Both the position numbers and the translations under genes were made by a program. 64,000 bases of DNA from Actinomycetospora chiangmaiensis DSM 45062 (GTDB lineage Bacteria > Actinomycetota > Actinomycetes > Mycobacteriales > Pseudonocardiaceae): NCBI RefSeq assembly GCF_000379625.1, contig NZ_KB903217.1, forward strand, positions 699,816 to 763,815. The letters run 5' to 3'. How positions within the stretch are numbered: the first letter of the stretch is position 1; each line of letters starts with the position of its first letter. A model generated the notes under the pieces. It made no database searches. It was not told the DNA's origin and worked only from the letters and a program-made list of their open reading frames with translations. Of the stretch, positions 25,141-33,844 are shown one piece after another.

Positions 25141-25424
25141 TCGCGTATCCTGGTCGGGACAAGTCCGGCAGGCGTGCCTGCCGGCATCGTCACCGAGTTC
25201 CACCCGAGACCGCAGGTCTCCTGCTCCGCCCCCGGGCGGGTCAGGACGAAGGTCCGCTCCGGCGGACGTCCCGCGCAGGGGGACGAGGCAACGATGTGCC
25301 GCGGGCCCTGGCCCGTGATCTTCATCGAGCCCCGTGCGCCTGCGCACGGGGCTTCCGTCGTTTCCGGGCTCGTCGTTCTCGGGGGAGCACCGTCCGTACG
25401 CCCGAGTGAGGAGAGGAGGCGCGG
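25141..25424 (+). ncRNA. rplJ-rplL leader region (L10 leader-like) with promoter
   Basis: 284-nt untranslated stretch before rplJ. TATCCT at 25146-25151 can serve as -10. The RNA contains GAGACC-GCA-GGTCTC (25206-25220), which resembles the L10-L12 binding hairpin of ribosomal leader RNAs. It ends with an 11-bp hairpin (25328-25353). By analogy with known L10 leaders, binding of excess L10 would reduce rplJ-rplL expression; the identity is by position and local structure only. Confidence 0.5.
25328..25353 (+). terminator. Attenuator-like hairpin in the rplJ leader
   Basis: An 11-bp perfect stem, AGCCCCGTGCG/CGCACGGGGCT, with loop CCTG is followed by TCCGTCGTTTCC. It lies 71 nt before the rplJ start, so it would act as a partial terminator to set rplJL level. 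Confidence 0.55.
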
Positions 25425-26021
25425 ATGGCTGAACGTGCACCGGCCGCCGACAAGGTGGCCGCCGTCGCCGAGATCACCGCGGAGTTCCGCGACGCCTCGG
25501 CCATGGTCGTCACCGAGTACCGGGGCCTGACGACGAAGCAGATCACGCAGCTGCGACGGTCGCTGGGCAACGACGTGAACTACACGGTCGCCAAGAACAC
25601 GCTGGTCAAGCTGGCCGCCGCCGAGGCGGGGGTCGAGGGACTCGACGAGCTGCTCGTCGGCCCGACGGCGATCGCCTTCGTGTCCGGGGAGCCCGTCGAC
25701 GCCGCCAAGGCGCTGCGCGACTTCCAGAAGGACAACAAGGCCCTCGTCGTCAAGGGCGGCTACATGGAGGGGCGTCCCCTCTCCGCCGCCGAGATCGACA
25801 AGCTGGCCGACCTGGAGTCCCGCGAGGTCCTGCTGGCGAAGCTCGCCGGCGCCATGAAGGGCAACCTCGCGAAGGCCGCCGGCCTGTTCAACGCCCCGGC
25901 CTCGCAGATCGCCCGCCTGGCCCAGGCCCTGCAGGACAAGCGTGCCGCCGAGGGCAGCGGGAGCACCGAGGAGGCCGTCGCCGCGGTCGAGTCGGCCGAC
26001 GCCGCCGCTGCCGAGTCCTGA
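25425..26021 (+). CDS. rplJ: 50S ribosomal protein L10
   Basis: 198 aa from ATG 25425 after GAGGAGAGGAGG. Core motifs: [31 protein letters not shown] and a basic/hydrophobic C-terminal helix ([17 protein letters not shown]) that recruits L7/L12 dimers, then an acidic Ala-rich tail. L10 is the stalk base and the autoregulator of this operon. Confidence 0.98.
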   Translation: MAERAPAADKVAAVAEITAEFRDASAMVVTEYRGLTTKQITQLRRSLGNDVNYTVAKNTLVKLAAAEAGVEGLDELLVGPTAIAFVSGEPVDAAKALRDFQKDNKALVVKGGYMEGRPLSAAEIDKLADLESREVLLAKLAGAMKGNLAKAAGLFNAPASQIARLAQALQDKRAAEGSGSTEEAVAAVESADAAAAES

Positions 26022-26065
26022 TCCCCGTCACCACCCCCCTGAACGAAGAAAGAGGGACCGCCACC

Positions 26066-26452
26066 ATGGCGAAGCTTTCCACCGACGAGCTGCTCGACGC
26101 CTTCAAGGACATGACGCTGCTCGAGCTCTCGGAGTTCGTGAAGAAGTTCGAGGACACCTTCGAGGTCACCGCCGCCGCCCCGGTCGCGGCCGCCGCGCCC
26201 GCCGCCGGCGGTGCCGCCGCTCCGGTCGAGGAGGAGAAGGACGAGTTCAACGTCGTCCTCGAGGCCGCCGGCGACAAGAAGATCCAGGTCATCAAGGTCG
26301 TCCGCGAGGTCGTCTCGGGCCTGGGCCTCAAGGAGGCCAAGGAGCTCGTCGAGAGCGCGCCGAAGCCCATCATCGAGGGTGTCGCCAAGGAGGCCGCCGA
26401 GGCCGCCAAGGCGAAGCTCGAGGAGGCCGGCGCCAAGGTCAGCCTGACCTGA
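26066..26452 (+). CDS. rplL: 50S ribosomal protein L7/L12
   Basis: 128 aa. N-terminal dimerisation domain ([21 protein letters not shown]), an Ala/Pro hinge ([13 protein letters not shown]), and the C-terminal factor-binding domain with [20 protein letters not shown] and [12 protein letters not shown]. It recruits EF-G and EF-Tu to the ribosome. 44 nt after rplJ, followed by a strong terminator. Confidence 0.98.
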   Translation: MAKLSTDELLDAFKDMTLLELSEFVKKFEDTFEVTAAAPVAAAAPAAGGAAAPVEEEKDEFNVVLEAAGDKKIQVIKVVREVVSGLGLKEAKELVESAPKPIIEGVAKEAAEAAKAKLEEAGAKVSLT

Positions 26453-26505
26453 TTCCCGGTTCAGCCGGCGTCGTTCCCCCGCTCGGGGGAGGCGCCGTCA
26501 CCGCC

Positions 26506-26544
26506 ACGACGGGGCGGGGTCCGACTCGGACCCCGCCCCGTCGT
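26506..26544 (+). terminator. Terminator after rplL
   Basis: A perfect 17-bp stem (26506-26522 against 26528-26544) has loop GACTC. It separates the ribosomal transcript from the Mce operon. Confidence 0.8.
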
Positions 26545-26633
26545 CGTCCCTGGACCGTTCGGACCAGTAGATCGGGTGCGGCGTTGAGCCGGATGCCTCG
26601 CACCGAGCACGTCCGTACGCAGGGGTATCCCTG

Positions 26634-26655
26634 ACGGGTGACCCGGGTTACCCGT
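26634..26655. promoter_or_regulatory. Near-perfect 22-bp palindrome upstream of the Mce operon
   Basis: ACGGGTGACCCGGGTTACCCGT matches its own reverse complement except at one symmetric pair of positions. It lies 155 nt before mkl and is overlapped by a second inverted repeat, GTTAC-N7-GTAAC (26647-26663). It is probably an operator for a dimeric repressor of the Mce operon. No regulator gene is adjacent. Confidence 0.45.
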
Positions 26656-26809
26656 CCAGTAACCTCCCGCAGCGCAGGTCGTTGTCGCTGTGATGCCCGA
26701 CTCCTCGGGCCGTCGCGCCGTAGTCGGGCGCACACCTCGGATGGACCGTGGGGAAACACGGTCGGTCCGTGACACGGCGAGGTCGGACACCAGGGCCGGG
26801 AGGAACGCA

Positions 26810-28468
26810 ATGGGTGGCGTCGAGGTCGGGATCAAGAACCTCTCGAAGTCCTTCGGTAGCTCGAACATCTGGTCCGACGTGACGCTCACGCTCCCGGCCG
26901 GCGAGGTCAGCGTCCTGCTGGGCCCGTCGGGTACCGGTAAGTCGGTCCTGCTGAAGTCGATCATCGGTCTGTTGAAGCCCGAGAAGGGCTCGATCTTCAT
27001 CCACGACACCGACCTCGTGCGGTGCTCGGAGTCGCGGCTCTACGAGATCCGCAAGCTGTTCGGGGTGCTGTTCCAGGACGGCGCGCTGTTCGGGTCGATG
27101 AACCTGTACGACAACGTGGCCTTCCCGCTGCGCGAGCACACCCGCAAGGGCGAGTCCGAGATCAAGGACATCGTCATGGAGAAGCTCGACCTGGTCGGGC
27201 TCGGCGGCGCCGAGGACAAGCTGCCCGGCGAGATCTCCGGCGGGATGAAGAAGCGCGCCGGCCTGGCCCGCGCGCTGGTGCTCGACCCCGAGATCATCCT
27301 GGTCGACGAGCCGGACTCCGGGCTGGACCCGGTGCGCACCGCCTACCTCAACCAGCTCATCGTCGACCTGAACACCCAGCTCGACGCGACGATCCTCATC
27401 GTCACCCACCACCTGGGCACCGCGCGGTCGCTGCCGGACAACATCGGCATGCTGTTCCGGCGCAACCTCGTGATGTTCGGCCCGCGCGAGGTCCTGCTGA
27501 CCTCCGAGGAGCCCGTGGTCCAGCAGTTCCTGCAGGGTCGCCGCATCGGCCCCATCGGCATGTCCGAGGAGAAGGACACCGCTCAGATGGAGGCGGAGAT
27601 GGCCGAGCTGAAGAAGCAGGGCGGCTCCGCGGAGTCCGAGGAGTCGTTCATCGACCCGCAGCTGCTGCCCACCGAGGGCCTCGGCGAGCGCAAGGCGGTG
27701 CAGCGCCGCAAGGACCGCGTCATGCAGATCCTCCACACCCTCCCGGAGAAGGCGCAGACCGCCATCCTCGAGTCGCTCACCGACGAGGACATGGAGCGCT
27801 ACGGGATCTCCAAGGACCAGGACCGCACGGAACTGATCGAGATCACGCGCGACAACCCGCCCGAGGACGCCGACCCGTTCGGCTACCAGGCGATGGAGGA
27901 GAACCAGACCGAGTCGATGGTCGAGGGTTCCCCCGAGGGCAAGGGTGGCGAGGCCGGTTCCGGCGACCCCGACGGCGACCCGGAGGCCCGCAAGGCCGCG
28001 CCGGAGCCGCCGGAGTCCGACGAGCCGCTGGTCGGGGTCCCGGTCGACGACTACGCCGGCGGCACGGTGGTGCTCCCGCAGGCCGGTGAGCACACCAAGT
28101 CCGAGGAGGAGAAGGCCGAGGAGAGCGGCGCCGCTCCCGAGGACGGGTCCGACTCCGACACGGAGATGACCGAGACGGCCGCGGACGAGACCGCGACCGA
28201 TCCGGGCAAGGACTCGAAGGACTCGAAGGACCCGGGCGCGGCGGACGACGACGACCAGCGCACCGAGCAGATCCCGGTGGCGCAGCAGCAGGACGAGGGC
28301 CGCCAGGAGCAGTCGTCCCGCGGCGACGAGCGTGGCGGCTGGGCCGCCGCGTCGACCGAGCAGGGCTCGGGTCCGGACGCCGCGCAGGGCGGAGCGGCCG
28401 CGCCGTCTCGGTCCGGCCAGCGCTCCGAGGGTGGCCTGCGCCGACTCTTCCGCCGGAGCGACTCGTGA
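26810..28468 (+). CDS. mkl: Mce-system ABC transporter ATPase Mkl (MceG/MlaF-like) with long, largely acidic C-terminal tail
   Basis: 552 aa from ATG 26810 (GGGAGGAA upstream); a longer open frame upstream is unconserved. Walker A GPSGTGKS 38-45, Q-loop Gln89, signature SGGMKKR 143-149, Walker B ILVDEPD 163-169, and the switch His in VTHH. The family-specific C-terminal segment (VMQILHTLPEKAQTAILESL) follows. After about residue 345 comes a tail of roughly 200 residues, rich in Glu/Asp/Ser/Gly and apparently disordered, ending in the basic GGLRRLFRRSDS. Mycobacterial Mkl is about 360 aa, so the tail is extra. It powers Mce lipid import with the two YrbE permeases. Its TGA overlaps the GTG of yrbEA. 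Confidence 0.95.
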   Translation: MGGVEVGIKNLSKSFGSSNIWSDVTLTLPAGEVSVLLGPSGTGKSVLLKSIIGLLKPEKGSIFIHDTDLVRCSESRLYEIRKLFGVLFQDGALFGSMNLYDNVAFPLREHTRKGESEIKDIVMEKLDLVGLGGAEDKLPGEISGGMKKRAGLARALVLDPEIILVDEPDSGLDPVRTAYLNQLIVDLNTQLDATILIVTHHLGTARSLPDNIGMLFRRNLVMFGPREVLLTSEEPVVQQFLQGRRIGPIGMSEEKDTAQMEAEMAELKKQGGSAESEESFIDPQLLPTEGLGERKAVQRRKDRVMQILHTLPEKAQTAILESLTDEDMERYGISKDQDRTELIEITRDNPPEDADPFGYQAMEENQTESMVEGSPEGKGGEAGSGDPDGDPEARKAAPEPPESDEPLVGVPVDDYAGGTVVLPQAGEHTKSEEEKAEESGAAPEDGSDSDTEMTETAADETATDPGKDSKDSKDPGAADDDDQRTEQIPVAQQQDEGRQEQSSRGDERGGWAAASTEQGSGPDAAQGGAAAPSRSGQRSEGGLRRLFRRSDS

Positions 28469-29259
28469 CCTCCCGCATCTCCGCCGGGCGCTTCCCCGGC
28501 GCCGGGGCCCTCTCGGCCACCGGCAAGCTCTTCGCCCTCGGGCTGGACATCTTCGTCGGCATCTTCCAGCGGCCGTTCCAGACGAAGGAGTTCATCGAGC
28601 AGTGCTGGTTCATCTCGCGGGTCTGCATCCTCCCCGCGGCACTGGTCTCGATCTCCTTCGGTTCGGTCATCTCGCTGCAGCTGGGGTCCCTGATCCGGCA
28701 GTTCGGCGCCCAGTCCTTCTCGGGCGCCGCCAGCACCCTGGCCGTCATCCAGCAGGCCGCTCCGGTCATCTGCGCCCTCCTGGTGGCGGGCGCCGGCGGC
28801 TCGGCGGTCTGCGCGGACCTCGGCGCCCGCACCATCCGTGAGGAGATCGACGCGATGGAGGTGCTGGGCATCAACCCCATCCAGCGCCTCGTCGTCCCCC
28901 GCGTCCTCGCCGCGATGCTGGTCTCCGCGCTGCTGTTCGGTCTCGTCTCCATCGTCGGCGTCGCCGGCGGCTACTACTTCAACGTGGTCCTGCAGGGCGT
29001 CACCCCGGGCGCCTACATCCAGGGCTTCTCGGCTCTCTCGAAGCCGAGCGACCTGCTCGTCGGCTTCATCAAGGCGGTCCTGTTCGGCCTCGCGGCCGGG
29101 GTCGTCGCGGCCTACCGGGGGTTGAACCCCTCCGGCGGTCCCAAGGGCGTGGGGGACGCGGTCAACCAGGCCGTGGTCATCACGTTCATCCTGCTGTTCG
29201 CGATCAACGTGATCGTGACCGCCGTGTACCTGAACCTCGTCCCACCGAACAAGTTCTAG
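28465..29259 (+). CDS. yrbEA: Mce-system permease YrbEA (MlaE family)
   Basis: 264 aa; GTG 28465 overlaps the mkl stop by 4 nt. An N-terminal amphipathic region (FVGIFQRPFQTKEFIEQC) precedes about five to six membrane segments. The MlaE signature contains ICALLVAGAGGSAVCADLGA, then REEIDAMEVLGINP, the cytoplasmic coupling element that contacts the ATPase. It forms the inner-membrane core of the importer with YrbEB. Confidence 0.96.
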   Translation: MTSRISAGRFPGAGALSATGKLFALGLDIFVGIFQRPFQTKEFIEQCWFISRVCILPAALVSISFGSVISLQLGSLIRQFGAQSFSGAASTLAVIQQAAPVICALLVAGAGGSAVCADLGARTIREEIDAMEVLGINPIQRLVVPRVLAAMLVSALLFGLVSIVGVAGGYYFNVVLQGVTPGAYIQGFSALSKPSDLLVGFIKAVLFGLAAGVVAAYRGLNPSGGPKGVGDAVNQAVVITFILLFAINVIVTAVYLNLVPPNKF

Positions 29260-29311
29260 GCACGGACCACCTCATGCGGCTCGCTCCCCACACGGCCGGA
29301 GACACATCACG

Positions 29312-30151
29312 ATGGCAGTGATCACGCGTCGCGCCCGCGCGATCGTCGACGCCCCCCTGGGCGTCCTCGACACGATGGGGGACCAGGCGGCGTTCTTCGC
29401 GAAGACGATCGGCTGGATCCCCCGCACCCTGCGCCGCTACAAGCGCGAGGTGCTGCGCCTCCTCACCGAGGTCGCGTTCGGCTCGGGCGCCCTGGCCCTC
29501 ATCGGCGGCACCGTCGTCATCGTCGCGACGCTGACGTTCTTCACCGGCTCGGTCGTCGGTCTGCAGAGCTACTCGGCCCTGAACCAGATCGGCACCTCGG
29601 CCTTCTCCGGCTTCGTGACGGCCTACTTCAACACCCGTGAGGTGGCGCCGCTGGTCGGCGCCCTCGCGCTGTCCGCGACCGTCGGCGCCGGCTTCACCGC
29701 GCAGCTCGGGGCGCAGCGGGTGTCCGAGGAGATCGACGCGCTCGAGGTCATGGCGGTGCCCTCGCTGCCGTTCCTCGTGACCTCGCGCGTCATCGCGGGC
29801 TTCATCGCCGTCATCCCGCTCTACGTGATCGGCCTCGTCGCCTCGTACCTGGCGTCCCGGCTGCTGGTGACGAACTTCTACACGCAGTCCTCCGGCACGT
29901 ACGACCACTACTTCAACCTGTTCCTGCCGCCCGAGGACGTCGTCTACTCGTTCGCCAAGGTCCTGGTCTTCGCCTTCGCGATCATCCTGATCCACTGCTA
30001 CTACGGCTACAACGCCGGTGGCGGGCCCGCCGGGGTGGGCGTGGCGGTCGGTAACGCGGTGCGGAACTCGATCGTCGTCTTCACGGTCCTGGACAACCTG
30101 CTGACCCTCGCCATCTGGGGCACCACGACCTCCATCCGGATCGCCGGATGA
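29312..30151 (+). CDS. yrbEB: Mce-system permease YrbEB (MlaE family)
   Basis: 279 aa from ATG 29312. It has the paired MlaE features: VGALALSATVGAGFTAQLGA, then SEEIDALEVMAVPSLPF, and C-terminal membrane segments around KVLVFAFAIILIHCYYGYNA. The 52-nt gap after yrbEA is the largest in the mkl-mceF run. Its stop overlaps the mceA start (ATGA). It forms the second half of the permease. Confidence 0.96.
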   Translation: MAVITRRARAIVDAPLGVLDTMGDQAAFFAKTIGWIPRTLRRYKREVLRLLTEVAFGSGALALIGGTVVIVATLTFFTGSVVGLQSYSALNQIGTSAFSGFVTAYFNTREVAPLVGALALSATVGAGFTAQLGAQRVSEEIDALEVMAVPSLPFLVTSRVIAGFIAVIPLYVIGLVASYLASRLLVTNFYTQSSGTYDHYFNLFLPPEDVVYSFAKVLVFAFAIILIHCYYGYNAGGGPAGVGVAVGNAVRNSIVVFTVLDNLLTLAIWGTTTSIRIAG

Positions 30152-31596
30152 CCGCCCCGACGAAGGACCTCCGGCCGCCGCTGTCCTCGACCCGCCGCCG
30201 GCTCTACGGCCTCGTGCTGCTGTTGATCATGGCGCTCGTCGTGTCGCTGTGCATCCTGCAGTTCAACAAGTTCTTCAAGCCCGTCGAGATGGTCACGCTG
30301 CAGACCGACACCGTCGGCAACCAGCTGTCCAAGCAGGGCGACGTCAAGGTCCGCGGCGTCATCGTCGGCGAGATCAAGTCCGTCTCCTCGGACGGCCAGA
30401 AGGCCACGGTCGAGATGGCCATGGACCCCGACGCGCTGACGGCCATCCCCAGTAACGTGACCGCGCGCCTCATCCCGAAGACCCTCTTCGGCGAGCGTTA
30501 CGTGTCGCTGGAGATCCCGCCGAACCCGACGCCACGCCGCCTGCAGGGCGGCGACCTCATCGGCCAGGACCGCTCGCAGAACGCGGTCGAGACCGAGCAG
30601 GTGCTCGACAACCTGCTCCCGGTGATCCAGGCCGTCGAGCCGCAGAAGCTCTCGGACACCCTCGGCGCGATCTCGGAGGCGCTGTCCGGCCGCGGTCAGC
30701 AGACCGGTCAGACCCTGGTGCAGCTCAACCAGTTCCTCACCGGCATCAACCCGGCGCTGCCCGACCTCATCAACGACCTGCGCCTCCTGGCCCCGACCGC
30801 GGACATCTACAACGCCGCGCTGCCGGACCTGCTCTCCGCGTTAGACAACCTGGTGACGACGAGCCGGACGCTGGTCGAGGAGCGCGCCGCGTTCGAGTCG
30901 ACGTTCCGGTCGGTCACCTCGGCCTCGGACGTCACCACGACGTTCCTCGCGGCGAACCGGCCGAACATCATCGAGCTGTCGGCCCGGTCCTACCCGGTGC
31001 TCGACCTCCTCCGGCGCTACAGCCCGGAGTTCCCCTGCCTGTTCCAGCAGCTGACGGCCGTCACGCCCAAGATCAACGCGGTCCTGAAGCCGACGACGGG
31101 CATCCAGATCGCCGCCGAGATCGTCGTCGACCGCGGCAAGTACGTGCCGAGCGACTCGCCGGCCTACCGGGACAAGCGCGGTCCGCGCTGCTACTTCGTC
31201 AACGGCAAGGCACCGCAGTACCCGCCGGGCGGCCCGTTCGCGGACGGCTCGTACGCTCCGCCGGCGGCGAGCAACGCCAACATGGCGGCCACCGGTGGTG
31301 ACAACGGCGGCGTGCAGACCGCGGCGGTGGCTCCGCAGAGCGCCGGGAGCACCACGCCCGGCACCGCGACGACGCCCGGCACCGCCACCGCGCCGGCGCC
31401 CACCGCGGGTCAGGGCGCGCCGGGGATCGACGCGGCGAACATCGGCCTGCCGAACACGCCCAACTCGCCTGAGGAGCGGAGCCTGGTGACCGAGCTGACG
31501 GGGATGCAGATGGGTATCGACCCGTCGCAGGTGCCCGCGTTCGCCCCGTACCTGACCGCCGCCACCATGCGCGGCACGACGGTGGAGCTCCGATGA
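30148..31596 (+). CDS. mceA: MCE-family protein MceA
   Basis: 482 aa from ATG 30148. One N-terminal membrane anchor (LYGLVLLLIMALVVSLCILQ) is followed by the MCE/MlaD domain: VTLQTDTVGNQLSKQGDVKV, GVIVGEIKSV and LIPKTLFGERYVSLEIP. A long alpha-helical domain, rich in Leu/Asn, is expected to build the hydrophobic tunnel across the periplasm-like space. The C-terminus holds Pro/Gly/Thr repeats (TPGTATTPGTATAPAP) and a short conserved tail. The six Mce proteins are thought to form a hetero-hexamer. Four-nt overlaps on both sides. Confidence 0.95.
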   Translation: MTAPTKDLRPPLSSTRRRLYGLVLLLIMALVVSLCILQFNKFFKPVEMVTLQTDTVGNQLSKQGDVKVRGVIVGEIKSVSSDGQKATVEMAMDPDALTAIPSNVTARLIPKTLFGERYVSLEIPPNPTPRRLQGGDLIGQDRSQNAVETEQVLDNLLPVIQAVEPQKLSDTLGAISEALSGRGQQTGQTLVQLNQFLTGINPALPDLINDLRLLAPTADIYNAALPDLLSALDNLVTTSRTLVEERAAFESTFRSVTSASDVTTTFLAANRPNIIELSARSYPVLDLLRRYSPEFPCLFQQLTAVTPKINAVLKPTTGIQIAAEIVVDRGKYVPSDSPAYRDKRGPRCYFVNGKAPQYPPGGPFADGSYAPPAASNANMAATGGDNGGVQTAAVAPQSAGSTTPGTATTPGTATAPAPTAGQGAPGIDAANIGLPNTPNSPEERSLVTELTGMQMGIDPSQVPAFAPYLTAATMRGTTVELR

Positions 31597-32630
31597 GGGG
31601 CGTCGTCGCCCCGCTGGTGAAGCTGGGCATCTTCGCGCTGGTCACGGTGCTCTCGGTGATCCTGCTGCTGGGCACCATCCAGAACAACTTCTTCTCCTCG
31701 ACCCAGGAGTACAAGGCGCGGTTCGTCGACGCGTCCGGCCTCATCGGGGGCAGCGACGTCCGCATCGCCGGCGTCCGGGTCGGACGGGTCACCGACGTCC
31801 AGGTGGTCGACCGGTCGGTCGCCGAGGTGTCCTTCACCGTCGAGGACACCCGGAAGCTGCCGATCGGCGCTCGGTACGCGATCAAGTACCAGAACCTGGT
31901 CGGCCAGCGGTACCTCGACATCCAGCGCGGCAACGGGCCCATGAACCAGTTCCTGGAGCCCGGCGGCACGGTCCCGGTGACCCAGACGCAGCCGCCGCTG
32001 AACCTCACCGTGGTCTTCAACGGGTTCAAGCCGCTGTTCCAGGCGCTGAGCCCGGACGACGTCAACAAGCTGTCGTTCGAGATCATCCAGGTGCTGCAGG
32101 GCGAGAGCGGCAACATCAACCAGCTGCTCGCGAGCACCGCGTCGCTGACGTCGACGATCGCCGACCGCGACGCCGTCATCGGACGGGTCATCGACAACCT
32201 GAACCTGACCCTCGACACCGTGAACGCCCGCGACGACAAGCTCTCGAGCCTCATCGTCTCGTTGCAGCAGCTGGTCAGCGGCCTCGCCCAGGACCGGGTG
32301 GCCATCGGCTCCACGCTGCAGCCCATCGCCGACCTGACCCAGGTCACGGCCGGCTTCCTCGCCGACGCCCGTCCCCCGCTGCGGGACGACATCGTCAAGC
32401 TCGGCCAGGAGTCCGACATCCTCAACCGCAACCGAGGCCTCGTGGAGAACGCCTTGCGGAACATCCCGCAGAAGGCCAACAACTTCGGTCGGGCCGGCAG
32501 CTACGGGTCGTGGTTCAACTTCTACCTCTGCCAGGCGGGCGTCACCGTCAACCTGGCACCGCTGCTGCCGCTGCCGCCGGTCTCGGGTTCCATCCCGGTG
32601 GGGGACACGGGGTACCGATGCGCCGGATGA
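31593..32630 (+). CDS. mceB: MCE-family protein MceB
   Basis: 345 aa; ATG overlaps the mceA stop. N-terminal anchor (LVKLGIFALVTVLSVILLLG), MCE domain with YKARFVDASGLIGGSDVRIA, GVRVGRVTDVQV and IKYQNLVGQRYLDIQRG, then a helical domain. The C-terminus GSYGSWFNFYLCQAGV is a conserved Mce B-type ending with a cysteine that probably pairs with the last Cys (TGYRCAG). Shortest of the set. Confidence 0.95.
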   Translation: MRGVVAPLVKLGIFALVTVLSVILLLGTIQNNFFSSTQEYKARFVDASGLIGGSDVRIAGVRVGRVTDVQVVDRSVAEVSFTVEDTRKLPIGARYAIKYQNLVGQRYLDIQRGNGPMNQFLEPGGTVPVTQTQPPLNLTVVFNGFKPLFQALSPDDVNKLSFEIIQVLQGESGNINQLLASTASLTSTIADRDAVIGRVIDNLNLTLDTVNARDDKLSSLIVSLQQLVSGLAQDRVAIGSTLQPIADLTQVTAGFLADARPPLRDDIVKLGQESDILNRNRGLVENALRNIPQKANNFGRAGSYGSWFNFYLCQAGVTVNLAPLLPLPPVSGSIPVGDTGYRCAG

Positions 32631-33841
32631 AGCCGTTCCGGAAACGGAACCCGATCATCATCGGCGCGGTGAGCCTGCTCGTCCTCGTGCTGCTCATCCT
32701 CGCCTCGCTCAACATCCGTGACCTGCCGCTCATCGGGCAGGGCGCCACCTACACCGCCCGCTTCGGCGAGGCGGCCGGCGTCCAGCCCGACGACGACGTC
32801 CGGGTCGCCGGCATCCGCGTCGGCACGGTCACCGACGTCTCGCTCGACGGGAACGACGTCGTCATCTCGTTCAAGGCCCCCGACGCCTGGATAGGGGACC
32901 AGACGCGCGCCTCGATCGAGATCAAGACCCTGCTGGGGCAGAAGTACATCGCCCTCGACCCCGAGGGCTCCCAGCCGCTGGACCCGGACGTGGCGATCCC
33001 GCGGAGCCGCACCACGGCGCCGTTCGACGTCATCCAGGCCTTCTCCGACCTCACCACCACCGTGGAGGGGCTGAACACCGACCAGCTCGGCGAGAGCCTC
33101 AACACGCTCTCGCAGACGCTGGACGGGTCCTCCGGGCCGATCCGACCGGCCCTCGACGGCCTCTCGCGGCTCTCGCGGACCATCTCCTCGCGCGACCAGC
33201 AGCTCGCGAAGCTGCTCGCCAACACGCGGGCGACGACGCAGGTGCTGGCCGACCGCAACCGCGACGTCGAGGTGCTGATCCAGAACGGCAACCTGCTGCT
33301 CGGTGAGCTGCGCAGCCGCAAGGCGGCGATCGACGACCTGCTCAACGGGACGATCGCGCTGTCGAACCAGCTCCGCGGCCTCGTCGCGGACAACCGGGCG
33401 ACCCTCGGCCCGACGCTCGCCAGCCTCAACGGCGTGCTCACGACGCTGCAGCAGAACTCGGCGAACCTCGAGAACGGCATCCGCCTGCTGGCGCCCTTCG
33501 TGCGGGTGTTCGCCAACGTGGTCGGCAACGGCCGGTGGTTCGACGCCTACGTCTGCAACCTGGACCCGCCGGGAGACACGGCCTGCAACCCGAACGACTC
33601 GGGCAACGGGGCCGGTCTGGCCGGGTCGCTGCTCGGCAACCTGTCGCCGAACGCGGGCACCATCACCAACGCGGTGAACGGGCTCGGCCAGCCCCTGCTC
33701 CAGGCGGGTCAGGCGGCCGGCATCAACTTGAACACCCTGTTCCCGGGCGGCGTGCCGCTCATCAACCCGGCGGCCATCGGCCAGGCCCCCGCGGCCCAGG
33801 CCCCGGCCCAGCCCCAGCAGCCGACCCAGGGAGGGGGCTGA
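32627..33841 (+). CDS. mceC: MCE-family protein MceC
   Basis: 404 aa from ATG 32627, which overlaps the mceB stop as ATGA; an in-frame ATG at 32618 is the alternative. N-terminal helix IIIGAVSLLVLVLLILASL, MCE domain with YTARFGEAAGVQPDDDVRVA, GIRVGTVTDV and IEIKTLLGQKYIALDP, then a coiled helical region (SRTISSRDQQLAKLL, QLRGLVADNRATLGP). C-type ending GNGRWFDAYVCNLDPPGD, then a Gly/Asn/Pro/Gln-rich tail. Confidence 0.95.
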   Translation: MKPFRKRNPIIIGAVSLLVLVLLILASLNIRDLPLIGQGATYTARFGEAAGVQPDDDVRVAGIRVGTVTDVSLDGNDVVISFKAPDAWIGDQTRASIEIKTLLGQKYIALDPEGSQPLDPDVAIPRSRTTAPFDVIQAFSDLTTTVEGLNTDQLGESLNTLSQTLDGSSGPIRPALDGLSRLSRTISSRDQQLAKLLANTRATTQVLADRNRDVEVLIQNGNLLLGELRSRKAAIDDLLNGTIALSNQLRGLVADNRATLGPTLASLNGVLTTLQQNSANLENGIRLLAPFVRVFANVVGNGRWFDAYVCNLDPPGDTACNPNDSGNGAGLAGSLLGNLSPNAGTITNAVNGLGQPLLQAGQAAGINLNTLFPGGVPLINPAAIGQAPAAQAPAQPQQPTQGGG

Positions 33842-33844
33842 CCC

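Noticed and set aside
31340-31410. Short tandem repeat in mceA, considered as a repeat feature
   Set aside because: Only about two imperfect TTPGTA units; simple protein low complexity.
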